A stretch of 64,000 nucleotides of DNA. Origin: Hyphomicrobiaceae bacterium. GTDB taxonomy: Bacteria > Pseudomonadota > Alphaproteobacteria > Rhizobiales > Devosiaceae. Below are positions 56,574 through 64,000 of the stretch, piece after piece. Numbering within the stretch: the first letter of the stretch is position 1; each line of letters begins with the position of its first letter. The notes under the pieces are model-generated. The model did no database searches. It worked only from the letters and a program-made list of their open reading frames with translations, and was not told where the DNA came from. The stretch is taken from the NCBI GenBank assembly GCA_020638065.1, contig JACKJG010000004.1, forward strand, positions 186,001 to 250,000. The letters run 5' to 3'. The position numbers were made by a program, and so were the translations under genes.

Positions 56574-57617
56574 ATGACTTCGAGACGCGACTTTTTGAAA
56601 AAGGCAGGTCTTGGCGCCGCCGCTGGAACCAGCGTGCTTGCCGCACCTGCCGTCAAAGCCCAGTCGACCATCCGCTGGCGCCTGCAGACCTATGCCGGCC
56701 CGGCTCTGGCCGAACACGTCGTCAAACCGGCCATCGACAGCTTCAACAAGATTGCCGGCGATGAAATGCAGATCGAGCTTTATACCGCCGACTCGCTGGT
56801 TCCCACGGGCGAACTCTTCCGGGCCATGCAGCGCGGCACCATCGACGCGGTGCAATCGGACGACGATTCCATGGCCTCGCCGACCGAAGTGACCGTGTTC
56901 GGCGGCTACTTCCCCTTCGCGACCCGCTATTCCCTCGACGTGCCGGTATTGTTCAACCAGTACGGCCTCAAGGAAATCTGGGATGCGGAATACGAGAAGG
57001 TGGGCGTCAAGCACATCTCCGCCGGGTCCTGGGATCCCTGCCACTTCAACACCAAGGAGCCGATCCGCTCTCTGGCCGATCTGCAGGGCAAGCGCGTTTA
57101 CACCTTCCCCACCGCCGGCCGCTTCATGAGCCAGTTCGGTGTGGTGCCGGTCAACGTGCCTTACGAGGATGCGGAAGTTGCGGTTCAGACCGGCGAGCTC
57201 GACGGTATTGCATGGTCAGGCATCACCGAGGACTACACAGTGGGTTGGGCCAACGTGACTCCCTACTTCCTGACCAACAACATTTCCGGCGCCTGGATTG
57301 GCCATTTCTTCGCCAACATGGACCGCTGGAATGAGGTGCCCGAACACCTTCAGGAACTGCTCAAGGTCACCATGGATTCCTCGCACTATTACCGGCAATG
57401 GTGGTATTGGGGCGGTGAAGCCTCGCTGCGCGTCGACGGCACAAAGATGGAACTGACCTCCATCCCCGACAGCGAATGGGCAACCGTGGAAGCGGCCGCC
57501 CACAAGTTTTGGGACGAGATTGCCGCCGAGTCCGAAACCAAGGCCAAGGTGGTGGAAATCTTCAAGAACTACAATGCAGTGATGGACAAGGCCGGCCGGC
57601 CCTATCGCTATTCCTGA
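56574..57617 (+). CDS. TRAP transporter substrate-binding protein (DctP) with Tat signal
   Basis: A 347-residue periplasmic binding protein. MTSRRDFLKKAGLGAAAGTS is a twin-arginine (SRRDFLKK) signal peptide, cleavage near VKAQ at about residue 30. AQSTIRWRLQTYAG and RVYTFPTAGRFMSQFGVVPVNVPYEDAEVAVQTGELDG near 175-215 are typical of the DctP family, including the Arg/Asn region contacting a carboxylate; the acidic and aromatic pocket residues cannot be read reliably. AAGGAG precedes ATG 56574. The Tat signal implies folding before export, seen in some TRAP proteins for mannitol, 2-oxo acids and ectoine-like ligands. Confidence 0.92.
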   Translation: MTSRRDFLKKAGLGAAAGTSVLAAPAVKAQSTIRWRLQTYAGPALAEHVVKPAIDSFNKIAGDEMQIELYTADSLVPTGELFRAMQRGTIDAVQSDDDSMASPTEVTVFGGYFPFATRYSLDVPVLFNQYGLKEIWDAEYEKVGVKHISAGSWDPCHFNTKEPIRSLADLQGKRVYTFPTAGRFMSQFGVVPVNVPYEDAEVAVQTGELDGIAWSGITEDYTVGWANVTPYFLTNNISGAWIGHFFANMDRWNEVPEHLQELLKVTMDSSHYYRQWWYWGGEASLRVDGTKMELTSIPDSEWATVEAAAHKFWDEIAAESETKAKVVEIFKNYNAVMDKAGRPYRYS

Positions 57618-57637
57618 TCACTGACTACACTCCTATC

Positions 57638-57661
57638 GGCCCGCCCCAAGGGGCGGGCCGT
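57638..57661 (+). terminator. Perfect 11-bp-stem hairpin after dctP
   Basis: CGGCCCGCCCC 57638-57648 pairs with GGGGCGGGCCG 57651-57661 with only AA between. It is one of the most stable hairpins in the window but lacks a T run. It probably protects the binding-protein message or partly terminates it, lowering expression of the catabolic genes that follow. Confidence 0.6.
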
Positions 57662-57693
57662 CACGTAACGCACCGAATTCCAGGACAAAGAAA

Positions 57694-59061
57694 ATGGCAG
57701 GCAAACTCACCTTCGACGAACTTCGCGCAGCAGTTGCGGCCGGCGAGATCGACACGGTGATCGCTGCCGAAGTCGACATGCAGGGCCGCCTGATGGGCAA
57801 GCGCTTTCATGCCGAATATTTCCTCGACAGCGCATATGAGGAAACCCATTCGTGCGACTATCTGCTGACCGTCGACATGGAGATGGAACCTGTGCCCGGC
57901 TATAAGTCGGCGAGCTGGGACAAGGGCTATGGCGATTATGTGCTCAAGCCCGATCTTAATACGATCCGCCGCCTGCCCTGGGCTGAAAAGACCGCGCTTG
58001 TGATCGGCGACATTCTCGATCATCACACCCATCAGGACGTGCCGATCTCGCCCCGCGGAATCCTCAAGAAGCAGATTGCCCGCCTTGAAGCGATGGGCCT
58101 GACCGCCAACGCCGCCACGGAACTCGAATTCTACGTCTTCCGCGAGAGTTTCGAAGATGCACGCGATCTCGGCTATCGCGACCTGACCACCATCTCGGCC
58201 TATAATGAGGACTATCACATCCTCCAGACCGCCAAGGAAGAACACATCATGCGCGCCCTGAGAAACGGGCTCAACGGCGCCGATGTTCCCGTCGAAAACA
58301 CCAAGGGCGAAGCCGATGCCGGCCAGGCCGAGGTCAATGTTCGCTATGCCGATGCGCTGACCATGGCCGACCGTCACACGATCGTGAAACTGGCAACAAA
58401 GGAAATCGCCTGGCAACAGGGACACGCCGTCAGTTTCATGGCCAAATGGAACTACGATATGGCCGGCAATTCCTCGCACATCCATCAGTCGCTCTGGACG
58501 AAAGACGGAAAATCCATTTTCTTCGATCCCGCGGCCCAGTACGGCATGTCGGAGACCATGCGGCATTATCTGGCGGGGCTGTTGCACCATGCCGAGGCGA
58601 CCACGCTCTTCCTGGCGCCCAACATCAATTCCTACAAACGCTTTGCCGCCGGCACCTTTGCCCCGACCAAGATCGTCTGGTCGATGGACAATCGTACGGC
58701 CGGCTACCGGGTCTGTGGTGAGAGTTCCAAAGGCGTCCGTGTCGAATGCCGTATTGGCGGCGCCGACCTCAATCCCTACCTCGCTCTGGCGGGCCAGATT
58801 GCCGCCGGCATCGACGGCATCGAGAACAAACTCGAACTCGAAGACGAATTCCGGGGTGACGCCTACACCACCGAAGGTATCCGCGACATTCCGCGCACCC
58901 TGCGCGACGCCGCAAAGGCCTTCTCAGAGTCGCAAATGATGCGTAAGTCTCTGGGAGATGACGTGGTGGACCACTACGTCCACGCCGCCGAATGGGAACA
59001 GTTCGAATACGACCGCCGGGTCACCGATTGGGAAGTGAAACGCGGGTTCGAACGCTCCTGA
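57694..59061 (+). CDS. Glutamine-synthetase-like gamma-glutamyl amide ligase
   Basis: A 455-residue GS-superfamily ATP-dependent ligase, but not a housekeeping GlnA: the N-terminal domain is short, and landmark motifs are changed. NAATELEFYVF near 136 and DAGQAEVNVRYADAL near 207 give metal Glu residues; GNSSHIHQSLW near 259 replaces the usual GSGMHxHxS; NSYKRFAAGTFAP near 310 and DNRTAGYRV near 328 bind ATP and glutamate; RVECRIGGADLNPYLALAG near 350 closes the site. The family includes PuuA, IpuC and GlnA3/GlnA4, which join glutamate to polyamines, isopropylamine or ethanolamine. Context favours an amine or amino-alcohol substrate brought by the TRAP system. Confidence 0.85.
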   Translation: MAGKLTFDELRAAVAAGEIDTVIAAEVDMQGRLMGKRFHAEYFLDSAYEETHSCDYLLTVDMEMEPVPGYKSASWDKGYGDYVLKPDLNTIRRLPWAEKTALVIGDILDHHTHQDVPISPRGILKKQIARLEAMGLTANAATELEFYVFRESFEDARDLGYRDLTTISAYNEDYHILQTAKEEHIMRALRNGLNGADVPVENTKGEADAGQAEVNVRYADALTMADRHTIVKLATKEIAWQQGHAVSFMAKWNYDMAGNSSHIHQSLWTKDGKSIFFDPAAQYGMSETMRHYLAGLLHHAEATTLFLAPNINSYKRFAAGTFAPTKIVWSMDNRTAGYRVCGESSKGVRVECRIGGADLNPYLALAGQIAAGIDGIENKLELEDEFRGDAYTTEGIRDIPRTLRDAAKAFSESQMMRKSLGDDVVDHYVHAAEWEQFEYDRRVTDWEVKRGFERS

Positions 59062-59080
59062 CTTTCTTGGGAATTTAGCA

Positions 59081-60466
59081 ATGAGTGAACTCAAATGCAT
59101 CTCGCCGATCGATGGATCGGTTTTCGCCACACGTCCGGCCATGGGTGCCGACGAGGTCATCGCCCGGCTTGCAAAAATGCGCATGGCGCAAAAAACCTGG
59201 GCCGCTCGCCCGCTGGACGAACGCATCGATCTGGTGCGCGCCGGCGTTGCCGCGCTCGGAGCAATGAACGATGAGGTGGTGCCGGAATTGGCGCACATGA
59301 TGGGCCGTCCGGTCCGCTATGGCGGCGAATTCGGCGGGGTCAACGAGCGCACCCAGTATATGGCCTCGATCGCCCATGATGCGCTCAAGCCTCTGGTTGC
59401 CGAAGATTCCGAGTTCTTCGAACGCCGCATCGCCTTTGAACCGCACGGCGTGGTTCTGGTCATCGCGCCCTGGAACTACCCCTACTTGACCGCGATCAAC
59501 ACCATCGTTCCCGCCCTGATGGCCGGCAACGTCGTCGCCATCAAGCACGCCACCCAGACCCTTCTTGTCGGCGAGCGCATCGTCCGCGCCTTCGTGGAAG
59601 CCGGTGTGCCCGAGGATGTTTTCGTCAATCTCTTCCTCGATCATGCCACCACCGAAGCCCTGATCGGTGCCCGCGCTTTCGATTTCATCAATTTCACCGG
59701 CTCGGTCGGCGGCGGCGCGGCCATGGAACGCTATGCCGCCGGAACCTTCACCCCGCTGGGCCTCGAATTGGGTGGCAAGGATCCGGGTTATGTTTGCGAC
59801 GATGCCGATATCGACTGGGCCGTCGATGTTCTGCTCGACGGCGCGCTCTACAATGCCGGGCAATGCTGCTGCGGCATCGAGCGTGTCTATGTCGCCGAAC
59901 AGCATTTCGATCGTTTCGTTGAGGGCGCGGTGGCCTGGACCAACAAGCTCAAGCTCGGCAATCCGCTCGATCCGGAAACCTCCATCGGTCCCATGGCCAA
60001 TGCCCGCTTCGCCGAAGAGGTGCGGGCCCAGACCCGCGAAGCCATCGAGATGGGAGCCACACCTCTGATCGAAAAACAGAACTTCCCGGCAGACCCCGGC
60101 TCCGGCACCTATCTCATGCCGCAGCTCCTGATCAACGTGAACCACGACATGCGCGTGATGCAGGACGAGAGCTTCGGCCCAGTCGTCGGCATCATGCCGG
60201 TCAAGAACGACGAGGAAGCCATCGCGCTGATGAACGACAGCCGCTACGGCCTGACCGCCTCGATCTGGACCAACGATTCAAAGCGCGCTGCAAGCATTGG
60301 CGAGCGGCTGGAAACAGGTACCGTCTTCATGAACCGCGCCGACTATCTTGACCCGGCCCTGTGCTGGACCGGCTGCAAGGAAACGGGCCGCGGCGGCACC
60401 CTGTCGATCATCGGCTTCCAGAACTTGACCCGTCCCAAATCCTACCACCTGAGAAAAAAGGCCTGA
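59081..60466 (+). CDS. Aldehyde dehydrogenase (gamma-glutamyl-aldehyde type by context)
   Basis: A 461-residue ALDH. VLVIAPWNYPYLTAINT near 125 is the cofactor/oxyanion segment, FTGSVGGG near 206 binds NAD, LELGGKDPGYV near 230 has the general base Glu, and GQCCCGIERVYV near 265 has the catalytic Cys in an unusual run of three Cys. ESFGPVVGIMPV near 363 is the C-terminal signature. It lies between the GS-like ligase (20-base gap) and the iron alcohol dehydrogenase (8-base gap), so alcohol to aldehyde to acid oxidation of the glutamylated compound is likely. Confidence 0.87.
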   Translation: MSELKCISPIDGSVFATRPAMGADEVIARLAKMRMAQKTWAARPLDERIDLVRAGVAALGAMNDEVVPELAHMMGRPVRYGGEFGGVNERTQYMASIAHDALKPLVAEDSEFFERRIAFEPHGVVLVIAPWNYPYLTAINTIVPALMAGNVVAIKHATQTLLVGERIVRAFVEAGVPEDVFVNLFLDHATTEALIGARAFDFINFTGSVGGGAAMERYAAGTFTPLGLELGGKDPGYVCDDADIDWAVDVLLDGALYNAGQCCCGIERVYVAEQHFDRFVEGAVAWTNKLKLGNPLDPETSIGPMANARFAEEVRAQTREAIEMGATPLIEKQNFPADPGSGTYLMPQLLINVNHDMRVMQDESFGPVVGIMPVKNDEEAIALMNDSRYGLTASIWTNDSKRAASIGERLETGTVFMNRADYLDPALCWTGCKETGRGGTLSIIGFQNLTRPKSYHLRKKA

Positions 60467-60474
60467 GGCGAAAA

Positions 60475-61620
60475 ATGAACCTCGTCGCAAACTGGTCCTA
60501 CCCCACCGCCATCCGCTTCGGTACCGGGCGCATTTCCGAACTCGCGGATGCCTGCAAATCCGCCGGCATGGAACGCCCGCTTCTGGTCACCGACCGCGGC
60601 CTCGCCAACCTGCCCATCACCCAGAATGCCCTCGATATTCTCGAGAAGGCAGGCCTTGGCCGCGCCATGTTCTCTGAAGTCGATCCCAATCCCAACGAAC
60701 TCAATCTCGAGGCAGGCCTCAAGGTCTATTGGCACGGAAACCATGATGGCGTGGTTGCCTTTGGCGGCGGCTCAGGCCTCGACCTCGGCAAGCTCATCGC
60801 CTTCATGTCCGGTCAGATTCTGCCGGTTTGGGACTTCGAGGATATCGGCGATTGGTGGACCCGCGCCGAGGCCGACAAGATCGCGCCGATCGTCGCGGTT
60901 CCTACCACCGCTGGCACCGGCTCGGAGGTCGGGCGCGCCGGCGTGCTCACCAATTCCGAAACCCACGTCAAAAAGATCATCTTCCATCCAAAACTCTTGC
61001 CGACGGTCACGATCTGCGACCCCGAACTGACGACCGGCATGCCCAGGGCGATCACTGTCGGCACCGGCATGGATGCCTTCGCCCACTGCCTCGAAGCCTA
61101 TTGTTCGCCCTTCTATCATCCGATGAGCCAGGGCATCGCGCTTGAGGGCATGCGGCTCGTCAAGGAAAACCTGCCGCGAGTTGTCGCGGATCCCATCGAC
61201 CTCGAGGCCCGCGCCAACATGATGAGCGCCGCCGCCATGGGGGCAGTCGCCTTTCAGAAGGGTCTCGGCGCCATCCACGCCCTCTCCCATCCGATCGGCG
61301 CCGTCTACAACACCCACCACGGCATGACCAATGCGGTCGTCATGCCCCCGGTTCTCAGGTTCAACCGCACGGAAATCGAAGAGCGGATCGGACGCGCCGC
61401 CGCCTATCTCGGAATTTCTGGCGGATTCGAAGGCTTTTACGATTTCGTCGTCAAGTTCCGCGCCGATCTCGGCGTTCCTGACAATCTGACCGAGCTCGGC
61501 GTCGCCAATGACCGGATCGACGAACTCTCGGCCATGGCGATGGAGGACCCATCGGTAGGCGGCAATCCGCGCAAGATGACCCTTGAAAACACCAAGGAGC
61601 TGTTCGCGGATTGCTTTTAG
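60475..61620 (+). CDS. Iron-containing (group III) alcohol dehydrogenase
   Basis: A 381-residue Fe-ADH. VVAFGGGSGLDLGKLIA near 92-108 binds NAD, VPTTAGTGSEVGRAGVL near 141-157 is the signature, and the metal ligands lie in GMDAFAHCLEAY near 196 and AIHALSHPIGAVYNTHHGMTNAVVMP near 264-289 (two His). ATG at 60475 follows GAGG with five bases; an earlier frame from 60361 overlaps the ALDH gene. It should oxidise the hydroxyl of a glutamylated amino alcohol or a free alcohol. Last gene of the operon. Confidence 0.9.
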   Translation: MNLVANWSYPTAIRFGTGRISELADACKSAGMERPLLVTDRGLANLPITQNALDILEKAGLGRAMFSEVDPNPNELNLEAGLKVYWHGNHDGVVAFGGGSGLDLGKLIAFMSGQILPVWDFEDIGDWWTRAEADKIAPIVAVPTTAGTGSEVGRAGVLTNSETHVKKIIFHPKLLPTVTICDPELTTGMPRAITVGTGMDAFAHCLEAYCSPFYHPMSQGIALEGMRLVKENLPRVVADPIDLEARANMMSAAAMGAVAFQKGLGAIHALSHPIGAVYNTHHGMTNAVVMPPVLRFNRTEIEERIGRAAAYLGISGGFEGFYDFVVKFRADLGVPDNLTELGVANDRIDELSAMAMEDPSVGGNPRKMTLENTKELFADCF

Positions 61621-61722
61621 AGCGTTTCCGGGCGACGTGGGCGCCGGTCCGGAGACGCGGCAACAAGGAATGCAGGTTGGGATATTGATTCCAGCAACAC
61701 CCTGAGGGCTCGGAAAAGGAAA

Positions 61723-61742
61723 GGGCGGCCCGAAAGCCGCCC
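61723..61742 (-). terminator. Terminator of the NEW3/ABC-2 operon
   Basis: Read on the minus strand, GGGCGGC pairs with GCCGCCC around a six-base loop (61723-61742), followed by TTTCCTTTTCC. It lies 25 bases after the stop of the ABC permease and 102 bases beyond the convergent alcohol dehydrogenase. Confidence 0.65.
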
Positions 61743-61767
61743 CTCCACGCTCATGACGCCAACACTA

Positions 61768-62721
61768 TCAGGCGCGCACTTCCTGACGCTGAAACACCAC
61801 ATAGGCGCCGGTAAACAGCAACACCATTGCGGCGAACAGGCCCGAAATCTGCGGCCAGATAATCAGGATGGATTGCAGAGTGGGCAAAGGAGCCCCCACC
61901 AGCGCACCCTGCATTTGCGACATGAACACCGGCCCCACACTGCGCGAGGCCGGATCGAGCAGCATTTGCGAGATTTCGCCATAGAGGACGGACGGCGAAA
62001 TCCGCGCCAATGCTTGCTGCGTTTCGAATTGGCTGAGAACGGTCATCGGATTGGTCGGATCGAGCGGTGAGATCACGCTCGCGGCAAACGGCGTGATCAT
62101 CGACCAGAAGATCGAGAAAACCAGCCAGACCGACAAGGCTGCCAGCGCCGAAGTTGCCGGTGTCTTGATGACCGTCGAAAAGGCCAGCGCCAGCGCCAGC
62201 CAGACCCCGGTATAGACCAGAGTAACGGCCAGATAAGCCAGTCCCCGCCCGACATCGGCACCAGACGGCGGCAGGCCGAGCATCAGAATGCCAAGCCCGA
62301 CCATGAGCAGCCACAACGTTAGAAGCGCGATAGCCAGCACCAGCATGCCGCCGAAAAACTTCCCGAAGAGAACGGCATCGCGGTAGATCGGCTGCGCCAG
62401 GATCCGGCTCATCGTGCGCTTGCCGAACTCGCCATTGATCCCGTCAAACCCGAGCGCAATGGCAACCAGCGGCAACAGGAAACCGAGGAAGCTGGCAAAT
62501 GACGGCAGCGGGTCGCGGGCAGTGGTCAAAAGCTTGAGAAACAGGAACGGGTCTTCCGCTGTGGTCACCCGGATCTGCCCGATGGCGGCCCAGACCGAAC
62601 CCGCCGCCGTCAGAAGCACCAGCAACATGATCAGATGCATGCGCGCACTGGTCATGTGATCGGCAGCTTCCTTGATGGCGATTGTGCCGACCCCCTTGAG
62701 GGGCGAACCTTCACGCTTCAT
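61768..62721 (-). CDS. ABC-2 type transporter permease (NosY/GldF-like)
   Basis: A 317-residue membrane protein with six helices near 30-50, 80-105, 125-150, 165-190, 200-225 and 290-312. FDGINGEFGKRTMSRILAQPIYRDAVLFGKF near 95-125 is the ABC-2 gate-helix signature of NosY-like permeases. ATG 62721 is inside the end of the ATPase gene (11-base overlap). Function: export or membrane-component assembly, substrate unknown. Confidence 0.85.
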   Translation of the reverse strand: MKREGSPLKGVGTIAIKEAADHMTSARMHLIMLLVLLTAAGSVWAAIGQIRVTTAEDPFLFLKLLTTARDPLPSFASFLGFLLPLVAIALGFDGINGEFGKRTMSRILAQPIYRDAVLFGKFFGGMLVLAIALLTLWLLMVGLGILMLGLPPSGADVGRGLAYLAVTLVYTGVWLALALAFSTVIKTPATSALAALSVWLVFSIFWSMITPFAASVISPLDPTNPMTVLSQFETQQALARISPSVLYGEISQMLLDPASRSVGPVFMSQMQGALVGAPLPTLQSILIIWPQISGLFAAMVLLFTGAYVVFQRQEVRA

Positions 62722-63646
62722 GGCTGACCTCCTTGAAGAACAGGTTGTAGGCTTCGCTGAGCGACACACGATGTGCATCGAGGTTCTTCAGCGCACCGCC
62801 GGCTTCGACGATCCGTTTGGCGAGATCAGCCCGAATGTCGCGGCCTGCCGTCACGTGCCAGCCACCGCTTTGCGGCTGCACGTCGCTGACGCCTTCGATG
62901 CCCCCAGCCAACGATCCCACATCCGCATCGTCTGCGGAAACATCGATATGGAAGGCTCCGTCCGTGACTTGCTGCGCCAGCGCCTCGACAGTGCCCACGA
63001 ACCCCACGCGGCCCCGGTTGAACAGGGCGACGCGCGAACAGATCGATTGTACGACGTCGAGCAGGTGCGACGACAGGATCACCGTCATGCCGTCATGCGC
63101 GAACCCGCGGATCAGCCCGAGCAACTCGTCCGTCGATTGCGGGTCGAGACCAGATGTCGGCTCATCGAGTATGGCCACCCGGGTCTCGCGCATCAGCAGC
63201 TCGGCCAGGCCGAGCCGCTGCCGCATCCCGCGCGAGTAGGTGCCAACCCGTCTATCCGCTGCGGCGCCCAGATGGACGCGGTCAAGCGCCGCAGCGATTC
63301 TTGATTTGGCTTCGGCGGGGTCGAACCCGCCGAGCCTGGCCGTGAACATCAGATTCTCGCGGCCACTCAGATTGTCGTAAAAGCCGACTGCGTCGGGCAG
63401 ATAGCCCACATCGCTTTTGACCTTCAACGGTTCGCGCAAGGGGTTCCGCCCCAGAACGCGCACTTCGCCCGCGCTTGGCTCGGTCAGACCGAGCAGCATG
63501 AGGATCGTGGTCGTCTTGCCTGCCCCGTTGGGGCCGAGCAGACCCAAAACCTCGCCCTCGCTCAGCGTCAAGTCCACTCCATCGACGACGGTCGATTTTC
63601 CGTAACGCTTGACCAGGCCGTGCGCTTCGATAACCGGCTCGCTCAT
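62711..63646 (-). CDS. ABC transporter ATP-binding protein (CcmA/NosF-like)
   Basis: A 311-residue ATPase. GPNGAGKTT near 39-47 (Walker A), YSRGMRQRLGLAELLM near 138 (signature with SRGM), VAILDEPTSGLD near 157 (Walker B and D-loop), and LSSHLLD near 190 (switch His). The C-terminal 90 residues are the extra domain of NosF/CcmA exporters. ATG 63646 overlaps the stop of the NEW3 gene (ATGA). Confidence 0.92.
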   Translation of the reverse strand: MSEPVIEAHGLVKRYGKSTVVDGVDLTLSEGEVLGLLGPNGAGKTTTILMLLGLTEPSAGEVRVLGRNPLREPLKVKSDVGYLPDAVGFYDNLSGRENLMFTARLGGFDPAEAKSRIAAALDRVHLGAAADRRVGTYSRGMRQRLGLAELLMRETRVAILDEPTSGLDPQSTDELLGLIRGFAHDGMTVILSSHLLDVVQSICSRVALFNRGRVGFVGTVEALAQQVTDGAFHIDVSADDADVGSLAGGIEGVSDVQPQSGGWHVTAGRDIRADLAKRIVEAGGALKNLDAHRVSLSEAYNLFFKEVSHEA

Positions 63647-64000
63647 CTTCTTCCGTACCTCAGCACGGCCAGAACCAGAACGATGACGGCAACGGCGATC
63701 ACACCGAGACCGACAATGCCCCACATGGTCGAGGTCTCGACCGTGGTGCGGAACGAAGCGGTCGTGCTGTCACCGTCCGCGGAAGCGCGCAGCGAAACCA
63801 TGTAGTCGCCAGCAATGCCCTTCTCGCTCGGTGTGATCGAAACGACCACGTCCTGCGATGCACCAACCGGCAGAGATGCCATGCTGGACGGCTGGAAATC
63901 GACCTTCCATCCGGTCGGTGCCGTGGCCGTCAGTTTCACGTTTGCTGCCGGTGCCCCGCCGGAATTTTCCAGCGTGAACGGAAAGGTTTTGGCTTCACCG
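63643..64000 (-). CDS. NEW3-domain membrane protein, C-terminal part (cut by window edge)
   Basis: The frame is open from the right edge for 118 codons to the stop at 63643; the start lies outside. The visible part reads as a beta-sandwich of the NPCBM-associated NEW3 type (FTLENSGGAPAANVKLTATAP, VPVGASQDVVVSITP-like spacing, AGDYMVSLRA) followed by a C-terminal membrane helix (MWGIVGLGVIAVAVIVLVLAVL) and RYGRR. NEW3 proteins with a CcmA-like ATPase and ABC-2 permease form a recurring three-gene set of unknown function. Confidence 0.75.
   Translation of the reverse strand, partial: GEAKTFPFTLENSGGAPAANVKLTATAPTGWKVDFQPSSMASLPVGASQDVVVSITPSEKGIAGDYMVSLRASADGDSTTASFRTTVETSTMWGIVGLGVIAVAVIVLVLAVLRYGRR

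Overview
The window looks like a chromosomal stretch from a GC-rich alphaproteobacterium, most likely of the order Hyphomicrobiales (Rhizobiales). The evidence is the rhizobial urease gene order with an extra small gene between ureA and ureB and an acetyltransferase after ureC, the trehalose-utilisation pair thuA/thuB, a peptide-type ABC transporter, a DctPQM TRAP transporter, ATGA-overlapped operons, and good Shine-Dalgarno sequences. Genus cannot be fixed from the sequence; a Devosia-like lineage is only a guess. I saw no rRNA or tRNA genes, CRISPR array, prophage or insertion sequence.

Layout. Bases 1-2861 (minus strand) carry a truncated SAM methyltransferase, a GtrA-like membrane protein and a thuB-thuA pair with a LacI-type palindrome upstream. 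Bases 3042-5445 (minus) hold a P1-family self-cleaving aminopeptidase and a TTC38-like TPR protein; an alpha/beta hydrolase faces away at 5532. Bases 6332-14949 (minus) form one tightly coupled operon: M20 deacylase, peptide/opine-type substrate-binding protein, two permeases, a double ATPase, an aldehyde dehydrogenase and an SDR. A hydroxypyruvate-isomerase-like TIM barrel is divergent from it. Bases 15831-22414 hold a complete urease set (ureD-A-orf-B-C-GNAT and ureE-F-G) split by a plus-strand hemolysin III gene. Upstream of ureD, a compact sRNA-like element with a very strong terminator sits at about 22765-22841. A fused Gfo/Idh/MocA-aldo/keto reductase, an unrecognised acyltransferase-like gene with a photolyase, and a propionyl-CoA synthetase follow.

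Bases 30135-52644 are a type I secretion locus: a TolC-like lipoprotein, a 5211-residue RTX/cadherin-like giant adhesin, two different ABC exporters and an HlyD-type adaptor. The adhesin holds 17 head-to-tail units of exactly 615 bp. The two ABC proteins look like an asymmetric heterodimer: the first has lost the Walker A lysine and the switch histidine, and the second carries a C39-like domain without the protease cysteine.

Bases 52667-61620 are a catabolic island: an RpiR-type regulator divergent from an N-formylglutamate-amidohydrolase-like enzyme, a TRAP transporter, a glutamine-synthetase-like ligase, an aldehyde dehydrogenase and an iron-type alcohol dehydrogenase. Together they spell out a plausible pathway: import of an amino alcohol, gamma-glutamylation, two oxidations, and release of glutamate plus an amino acid. 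This and the adhesin/exporter locus are the most interesting parts. The right edge (61768-64000, minus) has an ABC-2 exporter operon with a truncated NEW3-domain membrane protein.
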